Source: JAVBLY01 sp031553035 (GTDB taxonomy: Bacteria > Bacillota > Clostridia > Peptostreptococcales > Anaerovoracaceae). From it: a DNA stretch of 64,000 nucleotides. The notes under the pieces are model-generated. The model did no database searches. It was not told where the DNA came from and was given only the letters and a program-made list of their open reading frames with translations. Position numbers and translations under genes: made by a program. The stretch spans positions 1 to 64,000 of the forward strand of contig JAVBLY010000002.1 in the NCBI GenBank assembly GCA_031553035.1, in the 5' to 3' direction. Every line of letters starts with the position of its first letter. Positions within the stretch are counted from its first letter, which is position 1. This document shows, one piece after another, positions 1 through 9,392 of this stretch.

Positions 1-293
1 ACTTCTGTTCTGATCATACCCAGACTTTTATCAGACAGCTCTTCAATAAGATCTTTGTCTATAGGTTTGGAAAAGCTGGGCCATCCGCAGCCAGATTCAA
101 ATTTGTCAGTTGACACAAACAGCGGCTCACCGGTGGTAATATCAACATATATTCCTTTACGAAATTCATGATCGTATTCATTTTGAAAAGGCCGTTCCGT
201 CATATTTTCCTGGGTCACAGAGTATTGGGTGTTTGTGAGTTCTTTTTTTAGCTGCTCTTTTGATTTTCTTTCAAATTCCTTTTGTTTTTTCAT
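1..293 (-). CDS. msrB: Peptide-methionine (R)-S-oxide reductase MsrB, partial (C-terminal end lies outside the window)
   Basis: The reverse strand encodes the first 97 codons of an MsrB protein, which reduces the R isomer of methionine sulfoxide in proteins. The visible part includes the conserved SGCGWPSFSKP segment. The catalytic RYCxNS cysteine would lie beyond the left edge. ATG at 293 is preferred over ATG at 305 because GGAG sits six bases upstream of it. The protein is a clear paralogue of the complete MsrB at 15396-15854, on the same strand; DNA around TCATATTTTCCTGGGTCACA is identical in both. The gene is cut by the window edge and is not obviously broken. Confidence 0.9.
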   Translation of the reverse strand, partial: MKKQKEFERKSKEQLKKELTNTQYSVTQENMTERPFQNEYDHEFRKGIYVDITTGEPLFVSTDKFESGCGWPSFSKPIDKDLIEELSDKSLGMIRTE

Positions 294-366
294 ATCCTTC
301 TCCATATTTTGATTTGATAATAACCGATTAATTTGTAGTTAATTATATACTAATCATACCCATATC

Positions 367-423
367 TTGACAAGTTCAAAAAACCATAGTAGTATAACAC
401 TGCATAAGTTAGCAGTGGCTAAC
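367..423 (+). promoter_or_regulatory. Promoter and palindromic operator of the MATE gene
   Basis: A TTGACA box (367-372) is followed after 17 bases by TAGTAT (390-395). A perfect 16-bp palindrome GTTAGC-AGTG-GCTAAC lies at 408-423, just after the expected transcription start, a position suited to a repressor. Near-copies of this palindrome occur at 5430, 7477, 19374 and, weaker, at 19490. Half-sites of the TTAGC/GCTAA type resemble those of DtxR/IdeR-like metal regulators; that assignment is inference. Confidence 0.65.
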
Positions 424-445
424 TAAATAGGGAAAGGGGAACATA

Positions 446-1783
446 ATGAATGAAAAACGAACACAGCTTTTAGAAGGGGGCACAGTAAGCCTGATGATAA
501 AGCTAAGTTTGCCAGCTATTATCGGACAAGCCATCGTAGGCCTATATCCGCTTGTGGATATGATTTTTATCGGGCAAATGGTCGGTGTTGTATCAATGAG
601 TGCAGTTTCCATCACAGCTCCGTTCGTTCTTATAAATAACGGGATAGCCGTTCTTATAGGCATGGGATCCGCCTCCGTATTATCAAGGGCAATAGGCGCA
701 AAGAATCAGGACAAGGTCGATAAGATAATGGGCAATCTGATCCTTTCTGTTTTAATATTGTCTGCATTGGTCATGGTTCTTGGAACCATTTTTGCTCCGC
801 AGCTTTTAAGGCTTGGCGGCGCAGAAGGAGAGTTGCTTGAGATCGGGACCAGATATCTGAGAATAATATATATCGGCTCTTTCTTTGTAAATTTCATGCA
901 GTCGGCAAACATGATAATCCGTGCAGAAGGCAGGATGGTGGTCGCCATGGTTATCATGGGCGCAGGAGCGCTACTCAATATAATACTGGACCCCATATTC
1001 ATCCATATGATGGGAGAAAGAGGAGCCGAGGGCGCTGCTATGGCCACAGTAATCGCCCAGTTTGTCCAGGCGGTAGCGACATTCATATATTTCAAAAAAT
1101 TCAGCCCTGTAGTCAAATTCAAAAGGATAGGCATATTTAAAAATATTTTTGGAGAAATGATGGGGGTAGGACTTTCCGGTGCAATGATGCAGATTATGTT
1201 TTTGGTGCAGATGGCAGTGATCTACAGCACAATTGCAAAAATGGGTACATATGCCGATATAGCTCTGATGGGCGCCGCCCAGAGGGTTATGCAGTTTTCC
1301 TTTGTTCCCATCTGGGGCATGAGCCAGGGGTTCCAGCCGGCAGTTGGGACTAATTACGGTGCGAAGCAGTATGACCGGGTCAAGAAATTCACTAAAGTTT
1401 TCATTTTGGGAGGTACAGTTTTGGCGGGATTTTTCTTCCTTATAATCCAGCTGTTCCCCGGTCAGATACTGAGCAGTTTCATAACCGATCCTGAAATAGT
1501 CGAAGGGGGAATAGCTGATTTCAGTCTGATGTTTTCCGTGTTCTTCAGTTACGGTTTGCTTATAATGATCATGACATATCTACAGGCTCTAGGTAAAGCA
1601 TTGCCTGCAATAATCATAACGGTTTTAAGACAGGTGCTTCTCATAGTTCCGCTGGTTAAGATACTGCCCCTATTCATGGGGACAAAAGGTATCTGGGCCG
1701 CCATACCTCTCAATGATGTGATAGTTTTGGTCATAGGTATCGTTATCCTTATAGTACAATTTAAGAAGCTGGACAGAGAATAA
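446..1783 (+). CDS. MATE family multidrug/toxin efflux transporter
   Basis: The 445-residue protein is almost wholly hydrophobic, with about 12 membrane segments and the two-fold MATE arrangement. MATE proteins export cationic drugs or metabolites in exchange for Na+ or H+ at the cytoplasmic membrane. The N-terminal stretch GLYPLVDMIFIGQMVG and the following SAVS...GSASVLSRAIGAK are typical of the family. The start is supported by the purine-rich site GGGAAAGGGGAA before ATG. It has its own promoter and operator. It faces the two ABC genes on the opposite strand, whose promoter carries the same operator, so it probably shares their regulation. It may export a metallophore or relieve metal-linked toxicity, but the substrate cannot be read from the sequence. 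Confidence 0.85.
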   Translation: MNEKRTQLLEGGTVSLMIKLSLPAIIGQAIVGLYPLVDMIFIGQMVGVVSMSAVSITAPFVLINNGIAVLIGMGSASVLSRAIGAKNQDKVDKIMGNLILSVLILSALVMVLGTIFAPQLLRLGGAEGELLEIGTRYLRIIYIGSFFVNFMQSANMIIRAEGRMVVAMVIMGAGALLNIILDPIFIHMMGERGAEGAAMATVIAQFVQAVATFIYFKKFSPVVKFKRIGIFKNIFGEMMGVGLSGAMMQIMFLVQMAVIYSTIAKMGTYADIALMGAAQRVMQFSFVPIWGMSQGFQPAVGTNYGAKQYDRVKKFTKVFILGGTVLAGFFFLIIQLFPGQILSSFITDPEIVEGGIADFSLMFSVFFSYGLLIMIMTYLQALGKALPAIIITVLRQVLLIVPLVKILPLFMGTKGIWAAIPLNDVIVLVIGIVILIVQFKKLDRE

Positions 1784-1784
1784 A

Positions 1785-1808
1785 TGCCCGCCTTGATGGA
1801 GGAGGGCA
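1785..1808. terminator. Possible weak stem-loop between convergent genes
   Basis: TGCCC (1785-1789) can pair with GGGCA (1804-1808) around a short loop between the convergent MATE and ABC genes. There is no clear U-run on either strand, so its role as a terminator is uncertain. Confidence 0.25.
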
Positions 1809-1832
1809 AGTAAGTTAGTTGACAGGCAGATA

Positions 1833-3581
1833 TTAAATCTGCCAGCTTTCAGCCTGAGATCTTATATCCCAGAATTTTTTATAAAGACCGTCTGCCTCTA
1901 TGAGTTCATCGTGGGTTCCTTGCTGAACCAGTTTTCCGTCATCCAGGACGAGGATCTGATCAGCGTTTTTTACTGTGGCCAGTCTGTGGGCGATGACGAT
2001 AAGGGTTTTGTCTGCGATAAGATTTCCTATGGCAGTCTGTATAGCATGTTCGTTCTCTGGATCCACGCTTGCCGTTGCCTCATCCAAAATGATTATGGGT
2101 GCATTCTTAAGTATGGCTCTTGCTATGGATACTCTTTGCTTTTCACCGCCGGAAAGTGTGCTTCCGCCGTCTCCGATGACAGTATCATAACCATCAGGCA
2201 GTCCGGATATGAATTCATGACAGTTGGCGGCCTTGGCTGCATTGATTATTTCTTCTTCGGAGGCCCCAGGGTTTCCGAATTTTATATTGTTTGCGATTGT
2301 ATCCCTGAAAAGATATACATTCTGAAATACCATGCTGAAATTCTGAAGGAGTGAATCGCATTTGAATCCACGGATATCGTCGTTTACGATTTTTATATTG
2401 CCGGTATCGACATCGTAGAATCTTGCCATAAGCCTGGTTAATGTTGTCTTGCCGCTTCCCGACGGACCGACCACGGCGGTGACGGACTTTTCGGGGACTT
2501 TGAAACTGACATTTTTTATGATGCCCCGGTCTCCATATGAGAAGGACACATCTTTAAATTCAATGGAAGGATCTGAGATATCTTTTTCCTTGCTGTCAAG
2601 ATCTATGAACTGGGCGTTTTCGATATTTTCCAGTTTGTCCAATATAGTTCTAAGCATGGTAAAGACATGGAGGGCCATACTGACCTCTTCGACTCTTGTG
2701 AAGATAACAAATGAGAACATGAGCATCATCAGAAGCACGTAGAGTTCCATGTTGCCGCTTAAGGTCATGACAGAAGAGGCAAGCACCACTCCTGCTGCTG
2801 CGATCTTAAGAACAAGTCTGTGAAATCCGTTTGCGACTACATGGTCGGCTTCGATTTTGACATTGATATCCCTGTGATCCCTGAATGCTTTTTTTACGCC
2901 TTCCGATGCAACTCCTTCATAGTTGAAGGACTTGACAACGGATATGCCCCGAAGATATTCAAGGACCGACGATATCATCTTTTCCTGGGCCTGCTGATGG
3001 ACAGGAGAATTTTTTGTGCTTGTTGCTGAAAGAAAGCTCAGGGCCACCATGGAAAGTATCAGTCCTCCTGCCATAATGGCGGCTGCCGGGGGGCTGTAAA
3101 AAAGCAGCATGAGGATCATCACCCCGGATGTGAGATATCCGCTGACCACAGTATCCAGCATTTTCATGGAGTATAGCTCGAAGTAGGTAAGGTCGGAAGT
3201 CACGGCTGACGACAACTGGCCGGTGGTGTTTTTTGAAAAAAATCCCAGCGACACTCTTTTTAGTATATCTCCTATCCTTATCCTTTCCGCCGCTGTCTGT
3301 TCATAGGCTATACTGTCCTGCCATACCGACCTGAGATACGAGAAGAGAAATCTCAGCAATACCAGTATTATCATGGCAGCCATGACCAGAATGATGTCAC
3401 GGGATATAAGTTCCTGCTCACCTCTGAAGTCCATTATTACCATATTCATTGCGTATGCTGCCAGAACGATTGGCATGGCAGAGAACACGGCGGTAAAAAA
3501 CGAGAAGATATATCCTGCGTAAAGTCTTTTTTTATACGGTCCGGTCCAAATGACCAGTCTTTTTATAGTTTTTAACATCAA
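1833..3581 (-). CDS. ABC transporter, fused permease-ATPase (second subunit of pair)
   Basis: This 582-residue half-transporter has an N-terminal six-helix type IV exporter-fold membrane domain (about 1-320) and a C-terminal ATPase. Visible motifs are Walker A GPSGSGK (372-378), the Q-loop region VFQNVYLF, signature LSGGEKQR, Walker B IIILDEAT and the H-loop IAHRLATV. It overlaps the upstream partner by four bases (ATGA), so the two are co-translated and likely form a heterodimer. Fused pairs next to AraC regulators occur in siderophore systems such as YbtP/YbtQ and IrtA/IrtB, which import ferric siderophores despite their exporter fold. The shared metal-type operator upstream fits this, but direction and substrate are inferred. 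Confidence 0.85.
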   Translation of the reverse strand: MMLKTIKRLVIWTGPYKKRLYAGYIFSFFTAVFSAMPIVLAAYAMNMVIMDFRGEQELISRDIILVMAAMIILVLLRFLFSYLRSVWQDSIAYEQTAAERIRIGDILKRVSLGFFSKNTTGQLSSAVTSDLTYFELYSMKMLDTVVSGYLTSGVMILMLLFYSPPAAAIMAGGLILSMVALSFLSATSTKNSPVHQQAQEKMISSVLEYLRGISVVKSFNYEGVASEGVKKAFRDHRDINVKIEADHVVANGFHRLVLKIAAAGVVLASSVMTLSGNMELYVLLMMLMFSFVIFTRVEEVSMALHVFTMLRTILDKLENIENAQFIDLDSKEKDISDPSIEFKDVSFSYGDRGIIKNVSFKVPEKSVTAVVGPSGSGKTTLTRLMARFYDVDTGNIKIVNDDIRGFKCDSLLQNFSMVFQNVYLFRDTIANNIKFGNPGASEEEIINAAKAANCHEFISGLPDGYDTVIGDGGSTLSGGEKQRVSIARAILKNAPIIILDEATASVDPENEHAIQTAIGNLIADKTLIVIAHRLATVKNADQILVLDDGKLVQQGTHDELIEADGLYKKFWDIRSQAESWQI

Positions 3582-5401
3582 ACCACCTCTTCCATTCTAT
3601 TTTCATCAATATTAGCGGCCCAGGATTTTGCACTTTTGTGGGCATCCCACATGGATCTGTACAAATCCGACTTTTTAAGAAGCTCTTCATGTGTCCCTGT
3701 GTCTTTGATGCTTCCTTTGTCCACCACAGCGATGGAATCAGCATTTTTAACGGTAGACAGGCGATGGGCAATGACAAGCAGAGTTTTGTTTTCTGTAAGC
3801 TTACTGATGGATTTCTGTATCTCACTTTCATTTTCGGGATCGGTGAATGCCGTGGCCTCGTCAAGGATAACGACGGGGGCATCCTTGAGCATCATTCTGG
3901 CTATGGCTATCCGCTGCTTTTCACCTCCTGAAAGGCGGGTCCCTGCAACACCTGCTGAAGTCCTGTAGCCCTCATCCAGTTTTTCGATGAATCCGTGGCA
4001 CCTTGCTGCTTTGGAAGCCGCTATGACCTGTTCATCGGAAGCTTCAGGATTCCCCAATCTTATATTTTCCATAATATCGCAGTCGAACAGAAAGTTATCC
4101 TGGGCCACATAGCTTATTAGATTATTAAGGTTGCTTAAGGGCATCTCTCTTATATCTCTGCCTCCGATCATAATACTTCCTTTGTCAACATCCCAGAATC
4201 TGGTTATAAGCTTTGCTATGGTGGATTTGCCGCTGCCTGAAGGGCCGACCAGGGCTGTGAAGCTGCCCTTGGGGATGCTCAGGTCTATACTCTCAACTGC
4301 GTTAAGTTCGTCAGAATCATTACCGTCTCCATAAGAGAATGTGACATTTCTTATATCTATGTCCCATGACAGCGGTTCAGGATCAGAAGCTCCATCTGCC
4401 GCTTTATATTTCGATCTTTCTTCAAGTTCTTCTATATCGAGGATCTTCTTGGCATCATTGACTGCAAATTGTATGGCTTTGACATCATTCACAAAGACTG
4501 TGAAGGTGGTTAAAGGACCGACGATGCCCAGCGCCAGGATAAAGCACATGATGAGATCCGAAGGAGACAGGCTGCCGTTTGAATAAAGAAGTAAACCTAT
4601 GGGAACCGTACCCAGGAGAGTGGAGGGGAGTATTGCCCCGCCAAGACTCATGTGTATCCAGGTGCTTTTGAACCAGTCCATGGTGAAATCCTTGAATGAT
4701 CTTACCGATTCCACGTATTTTTCATAGGAAGACCCTGATCTGCCGAAGGCTTTGATCACTTCGATTCCTTCTATATATTCGACTATTACGCTGTTCACAT
4801 GATTGCTGGATTCCATAAATTTTTCGTACTTTTTGTTGTAACTTGCCATTACGATCCCGTATACCACCGCTGCTGCCGGTATGCTGATAAGTGCTGCCAG
4901 AGCCATTCTCCAGTCGATGGTTATCAGGTACACATACACTATGACAGGAAGAAGAAGATTTGATATCCCTTCCGGTATGAGATGGGCAAGGGGAAGCTCT
5001 ATGGTTTCTACCCTGTCTACTATATTGTTCTTGAGCCTGCCCACAGGCTGGTCTATGACCACCCCGAGAGGAGCCTTCATAAGCTTTTCCGTCATAGACA
5101 GCCTTATGTTCTCCAGAATGGAATATGCGGAGCGATGTGACAGTGTCGTCGCTATTCCGTGAAATACTACATTTGCGATATAACCTCCGACACAGACACA
5201 GGTCCAGCGAATTATTATATCAAGATCCATGTCCCCGGAAAAAAATCCGCTTATTATCATGTATACTGCGATGTAGGGTATAAAGCCCCCTATAACGCTT
5301 AATATCTCTATTATGACTGCCAGTGTCATTTTGCCTTTGCACTGAGCCGCAAATTCAAAAACGGTTCCCAGCCATGTCTTTTGTTTTTCTGTTCTGTCCA
5401 T
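3578..5401 (-). CDS. ABC transporter, fused permease-ATPase (first subunit of pair)
   Basis: The 607-residue protein has a six-helix membrane domain followed by an ATPase with Walker A GPSGSGK (386-392), signature LSGGEKQR, Walker B VVILDEAT and IAHRLSTV. Its Q-loop reads YVAQDNFLF. The start at 5401 is backed by GGGAGG seven bases upstream. It is the first gene of a two-gene operon with the ABC gene at 1833-3581 and lies behind the palindrome at 5430-5445. It resembles the YbtP/YbtQ or IrtAB style of metallophore transporter; a multidrug or peptide exporter is the main alternative. Confidence 0.85.
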   Translation of the reverse strand: MDRTEKQKTWLGTVFEFAAQCKGKMTLAVIIEILSVIGGFIPYIAVYMIISGFFSGDMDLDIIIRWTCVCVGGYIANVVFHGIATTLSHRSAYSILENIRLSMTEKLMKAPLGVVIDQPVGRLKNNIVDRVETIELPLAHLIPEGISNLLLPVIVYVYLITIDWRMALAALISIPAAAVVYGIVMASYNKKYEKFMESSNHVNSVIVEYIEGIEVIKAFGRSGSSYEKYVESVRSFKDFTMDWFKSTWIHMSLGGAILPSTLLGTVPIGLLLYSNGSLSPSDLIMCFILALGIVGPLTTFTVFVNDVKAIQFAVNDAKKILDIEELEERSKYKAADGASDPEPLSWDIDIRNVTFSYGDGNDSDELNAVESIDLSIPKGSFTALVGPSGSGKSTIAKLITRFWDVDKGSIMIGGRDIREMPLSNLNNLISYVAQDNFLFDCDIMENIRLGNPEASDEQVIAASKAARCHGFIEKLDEGYRTSAGVAGTRLSGGEKQRIAIARMMLKDAPVVILDEATAFTDPENESEIQKSISKLTENKTLLVIAHRLSTVKNADSIAVVDKGSIKDTGTHEELLKKSDLYRSMWDAHKSAKSWAANIDENRMEEVV

Positions 5402-5429
5402 ATTGATACCTCCCTGTTAATTCGATTTG

Positions 5430-5445
5430 ATTAGCATATGCTAAC
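5430..5445 (-). promoter_or_regulatory. Palindromic operator upstream of the minus-strand ABC pair
   Basis: ATTAGCATATGCTAAC lies 28 bases before the ABC start codon. The same 16-mer, and in fact a 17-mer with the preceding G, is found at 19374-19389 in front of the P-type ATPase locus. Related 16-mers precede the MATE gene and the plus-strand ABC pair. Confidence 0.7.
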
Positions 5446-5515
5446 TCAATATTAACAGAGGAGTCACCTGTGCTCTACTCCGAATCGTTATATTTGGCTC
5501 TGATCGGTCATAAAA

Positions 5516-6466
5516 TTATTTTTTGATCTTTCTGTATTCTCTGGGAGAGATTCCCTTCTGGGATCTGAATGCGGCAGCGAACTTGCTCTGGTTGTCATAT
5601 CCAAGTTCTCCGGCGATATCCATTATGCTTTTATCAGTATCTTTGAGAAGTCCTGAGGCTATGTTTATCCTGTATTCCTTCATATAGGCTCCTGCGGGCT
5701 TTCCGAACACTCCCTTGAAGCAGGACTTTAAGGAAGTTTCGGCTATTCCATGCATTTGAGAAAGCTGTCTTACAGTATAGTGAACAGCATAATTCTCAGT
5801 CATTAATTTTTCGATTTTTTTTATTATATCCACCTGATGTTTGGGGAAGTAATCCTTTTGGACGCTATGGGTCATATCCATATTCTGCATGTAAAGCAGG
5901 AATTCCATGACTTTGATCTTAAGATAATCATGATTATTATTATGATCCGCCGAATCCACAGTTTGAAATAGTGTTTTGATATAAGAGTCCGCCATTGTGA
6001 TATATGGAAGATCTTCTCTGTAGAATTTGTCATACAGCTTTTCCACATCCACGCCAAAAGAAAGAAGCAGCTCTCTGTCATTTTCTTCCACTGCATCTAC
6101 GGCAATGGCAACCGTGAATCCTCTGTAATAGGATAGGGGAAGGCCGAACTTTTCTGCATGTGTCCTCTTTGTGTCTGTTTCAAGGGAACCGGGCTGAAGA
6201 TAACAATATCTGTTGCCGCCTATTTCCCATTCGATGCGGCCTTCAAGACAGTAGTCAAAGCTGAGAAGGCGTATGTCAGATCTGAATTCGGACAGACATT
6301 CTTTCATATTGAACTCATTGAAAATAATGTCCACTCCCGGAAAGACATGATGCATCACAAGGGTTCCCCGGCCGGTGGGGTTGCTCATTGTGAATATTTC
6401 CTGATATGGATCGGATCCTGTTTGTATCACATTACTGCCGTAATATATTTTTTTAGATTTTTTCAT
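5516..6466 (-). CDS. AraC family transcriptional regulator
   Basis: The 316-residue protein ends in the two helix-turn-helix units of the AraC/XylS family, including HYTVRQLSQMHGIAETSLK and IMDIAGELGYDNQSKFAAAF, followed by SPREYRK. The N-terminal about 200 residues form a ligand-sensing domain not assigned here. It starts one base after the stop of the AraC gene at 6468-7376 (TAAAATG), so the two are one operon. The pair lies between two ABC pairs. In YbtA/PchR systems such regulators activate siderophore uptake genes when the siderophore is bound; a similar role is inferred from context. Confidence 0.85.
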   Translation of the reverse strand: MKKSKKIYYGSNVIQTGSDPYQEIFTMSNPTGRGTLVMHHVFPGVDIIFNEFNMKECLSEFRSDIRLLSFDYCLEGRIEWEIGGNRYCYLQPGSLETDTKRTHAEKFGLPLSYYRGFTVAIAVDAVEENDRELLLSFGVDVEKLYDKFYREDLPYITMADSYIKTLFQTVDSADHNNNHDYLKIKVMEFLLYMQNMDMTHSVQKDYFPKHQVDIIKKIEKLMTENYAVHYTVRQLSQMHGIAETSLKSCFKGVFGKPAGAYMKEYRINIASGLLKDTDKSIMDIAGELGYDNQSKFAAAFRSQKGISPREYRKIKK

Positions 6467-6467
6467 T

Positions 6468-7376
6468 TTATAACTTCTTTTGCCATTCTAATGGTGATGA
6501 GCCGTAATATTTTCTGAAAGCATTATTAAATCCGTGAGGCGTTTTGTAGCCCACGACCCGGCCGATTTCATTTACGGAAAGCCGCGGATCTTTAAGGAGG
6601 TCTGCTGCCTTTTCCATTCGAAGAAGGCGCAGGTATTCGTAGATAGTTGTACCGAAGAGCTGTCTGAACCCGGCTTTAAGCTTATATTCGTTAAGAGCCG
6701 CCATTCTGGCCAGCTCGCTTATGCCGGGAGGATCGGTCATCCTTTCTTCCAGGATATCAAGCACTTTGTGAAGCTGTGCCTTATCAAAGGAACTCAAGGA
6801 TATTTTCTCAGGCTTACGCTCCGATTCTGCTACTGCCACCAATATGGAAGCGATCTCAAGGACCCGGCTCTCCACAAACAGCTTTCTTGTCAGACCTTCG
6901 CCTGAGTAATCCAGGATCTGACGCAAAGGGGGAGTTATCTGTTTCATGAGTATGGTATAACTGTATGACTGGACTGATTCGATAAAATCCATGATATCTC
7001 CGTCTGTAAGCCGTTCAAAATAGGCGGTAAAAAAATACACACCTACGCCGTGGGCCGAATAGCCGGATTCCACGTAGAAATCAACGGCTTCTGTTCCGGG
7101 CCAGTTGCTCTGTATCCTGTCCATGCCCGGATTATCAAGATAAGTAAAAGATACATAATACGGCTCATCATGTTCATAAGTGGTTTTTATGTCTTTGGCC
7201 AGCACAAAATCACTGAACCAGACGGACCAGAGTCCCGGCTCTTCAATGGACTCGGTCATACCTGTCCCTGCTTTTTCAGGCAGGGAATACCGTTTTCCCC
7301 ACTGGGTATCCTCCCGGGTGAATCCGATCTCATCCGACATATAATCCAGCCAGTTATTTATTCCTTTGACAGACAT
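6468..7376 (-). CDS. AraC family transcriptional regulator
   Basis: This 302-residue regulator has a C-terminal AraC DNA-binding domain: GISELARMAALNEYKLKAGF forms the first helix-turn-helix and SVNEIGRVVGYKTPHGFNNA the second, ending in SPLEWQKK. The layout resembles PchR/YbtA-type regulators. The start at 7376 has AAGGATC upstream. It is divergent from the plus-strand ABC pair, and the 200-base gap holds the palindrome at 7477-7492, so one site could affect both directions. It heads an operon with the second AraC gene. Ligand unknown. Confidence 0.85.
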   Translation of the reverse strand: MSVKGINNWLDYMSDEIGFTREDTQWGKRYSLPEKAGTGMTESIEEPGLWSVWFSDFVLAKDIKTTYEHDEPYYVSFTYLDNPGMDRIQSNWPGTEAVDFYVESGYSAHGVGVYFFTAYFERLTDGDIMDFIESVQSYSYTILMKQITPPLRQILDYSGEGLTRKLFVESRVLEIASILVAVAESERKPEKISLSSFDKAQLHKVLDILEERMTDPPGISELARMAALNEYKLKAGFRQLFGTTIYEYLRLLRMEKAADLLKDPRLSVNEIGRVVGYKTPHGFNNAFRKYYGSSPLEWQKKL

Positions 7377-7440
7377 TTTATGATCCTTTCACACAGAAGG
7401 GAGCTATTTCACACTAAAAGGAGCAATACCTCCGGGTATA

Positions 7441-7492
7441 TTGAAAAAAAAGTTCTCATCTGTATAATTACAGTTGGTTAGCAATGACTAAC
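7441..7492 (+). promoter_or_regulatory. Promoter and operator of the plus-strand ABC pair
   Basis: TTGAAA (7441-7446), a 16-base spacer and TATAAT (7463-7468) form a good SigA-type promoter. The imperfect palindrome GTTAGC-AATG-ACTAAC (7477-7492) covers the expected transcription start. The layout matches the MATE promoter. Confidence 0.7.
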
Positions 7493-7578
7493 TACATAAA
7501 TTATATATGAAATTTTATAATAAAACAATACAGCATATGACCTGGGTTCTTAAGGTCATAAGGACAAGGAGGAACAAA

Positions 7579-9387
7579 ATGGCAAAAGAGAAAAAATCTA
7601 AAGAAAAGAAGAAGAAAGAACCGGGCCCTCTGAGCCTGGCAGGAAGGAGAAAAGGGGCCCTTACCGTATCGGGCATATTCGCGGTCATGGGAGCGCTGCT
7701 GTCGTTTTCTCCATATATAGGAGTCTATGCTATAGTCCGTGAAATTCTCATAAATATCCATGATTTAAGCGGAGCATCAGTTCAGGTTTTCATGAGAATA
7801 GCGGTTATAGTGCTGGCAGCCACCACAGCAGGTATAATATGCAGTTTCTTGGCGAATATGATCAGCCACAGAGCGGCATTTGACATAGTCCATGAGCTGA
7901 GGATGGAGTTTGCCAGGCATCTTGGCAAACTGCCCATGGGATATCATACGGCCAATACCACGGCCAGAACACGTAAGACCATGAACGAGAACATCGGAAA
8001 AGTCGAGACCTTCATAGCCCATCAGCTTCCCGATACAATAGGCTCATTTGCAGCTCCCATAGCGGCCATTGCCCTGCTTTTCGTATTTGACTGGAGGATG
8101 GGTCTTGCCTGTCTTGTTGGACTGCTGGCGTCATTCGGAGTGGAAATATACGGCATGGCCAAACCTGCCGCCAGGGAATTCGCCGGTGTGTACCAGCAGA
8201 AGCAGCTTGAAATGGCCAATTCGGCGGTGGAATACATACGGGGCATGCCCGTTGTCAAAGCATTCGGACAGACGGTCCATTCTTTTAAGCGGTTCTACGA
8301 TACCATCAAAGAAAACGAAAAGATGTCGCTGGATTATGCAGGCAGCGTCAAGCGCAGTTTCAGCCTGTTTCAGGTACTTTTGAACAGTCTTTTTCTGTTT
8401 GTGATGCCTGTGGGAATACTGATAGGAAGCCATACCGCCGATTATCAGGCATTTGCCCTTGCATTTATTTTCTATCTCTTTTTCAGCGGCGCCCTTGCAG
8501 GACCTGTCATGAAGCTGCTCTACGTTTTTACCCAGTTCCATGCCATGAACTTCTGCGTAAGGCAGATAAATGACATCATGTCAACAGAGCCCATACCCGA
8601 TACGGGAACAAAGGACAGTATTTCCCATCATACCATCGAATTTAAGGATGTAAGTTTTTCCTACACGGGAGAAGAGGATCAGCAGGCACTGTCTGATATA
8701 AGCTTTACAGCCCGGCCCGGTAAGCTGACCGCTCTGGTGGGCCCTTCCGGCAGCGGCAAAACTACCATTGCCCAGCTCATACCCCGCTTTTGGGATGTAC
8801 AGGGAGGAAGAATAACAATAGGAGGGGTGGACATACGTGAGATCAGACTCGAATCACTGATGAAGAATCTCAGCTTTGTATTTCAGGATATATTCCTGTT
8901 TCAGAAAAGCATTATGGAAAACATCAGAATGGGCAGGGAAGACGCAACGGATGAAGAGGTAATGGCGGCAGCCAGATCCGCAATGTGCCATGAATTCATA
9001 GAAGCGCTGCCGGGCGGCTATCATACTGTCTACGGAAAGTCCGGCACTCATCTGTCCGGCGGAGAAATGCAGCGCATAGTCATCGCCAGAGCCATACTAA
9101 AGGATGCGCCGGTAATAATACTGGATGAAGCAACAGCGTTTGCCGATCCTGAAAACGAAGAAAAAATACAGAAGGCTCTGGAGACGCTGATGCACGGTAA
9201 AACTGTTATAGTAATTGCACACCGGCTTTCTACTATACGCAACGCAGACCATATCGTCGTCATAGACGGAGGCCGGATAGCAGAACAGGGCAGACACGAC
9301 GATCTTATAAAAAGAGGCGGCAAGTACGATGAAATGTGGGAAGCATATTCGTCGGCATTAAGCTGGAAACTCAGGGAAGGAGCATAA
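7579..9387 (+). CDS. ABC transporter, fused permease-ATPase (first subunit of second pair)
   Basis: A 602-residue half-transporter with a Lys/Glu-rich N-terminal tail, a six-helix membrane domain and a C-terminal ATPase: Walker A GPSGSGK (388-394), signature LSGGEMQR (from about 492), Walker B IIILDEAT and IAHRLSTI. The reading frame opens at 7507, but ATG at 7579 has AAGGAGG six bases upstream and is chosen. It is similar in length and motifs to the minus-strand pair at 1833-5401, so the two pairs are probably related by duplication. Same proposed role in metallophore or small-molecule transport. Confidence 0.85.
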   Translation: MAKEKKSKEKKKKEPGPLSLAGRRKGALTVSGIFAVMGALLSFSPYIGVYAIVREILINIHDLSGASVQVFMRIAVIVLAATTAGIICSFLANMISHRAAFDIVHELRMEFARHLGKLPMGYHTANTTARTRKTMNENIGKVETFIAHQLPDTIGSFAAPIAAIALLFVFDWRMGLACLVGLLASFGVEIYGMAKPAAREFAGVYQQKQLEMANSAVEYIRGMPVVKAFGQTVHSFKRFYDTIKENEKMSLDYAGSVKRSFSLFQVLLNSLFLFVMPVGILIGSHTADYQAFALAFIFYLFFSGALAGPVMKLLYVFTQFHAMNFCVRQINDIMSTEPIPDTGTKDSISHHTIEFKDVSFSYTGEEDQQALSDISFTARPGKLTALVGPSGSGKTTIAQLIPRFWDVQGGRITIGGVDIREIRLESLMKNLSFVFQDIFLFQKSIMENIRMGREDATDEEVMAAARSAMCHEFIEALPGGYHTVYGKSGTHLSGGEMQRIVIARAILKDAPVIILDEATAFADPENEEKIQKALETLMHGKTVIVIAHRLSTIRNADHIVVIDGGRIAEQGRHDDLIKRGGKYDEMWEAYSSALSWKLREGA

Positions 9388-9392
9388 ACAAA

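Noticed and set aside
1911..2354. Forward frame opposite the ABC gene
   Set aside because: It is the complementary shadow of the ATPase domain; no ribosome site or family resemblance.
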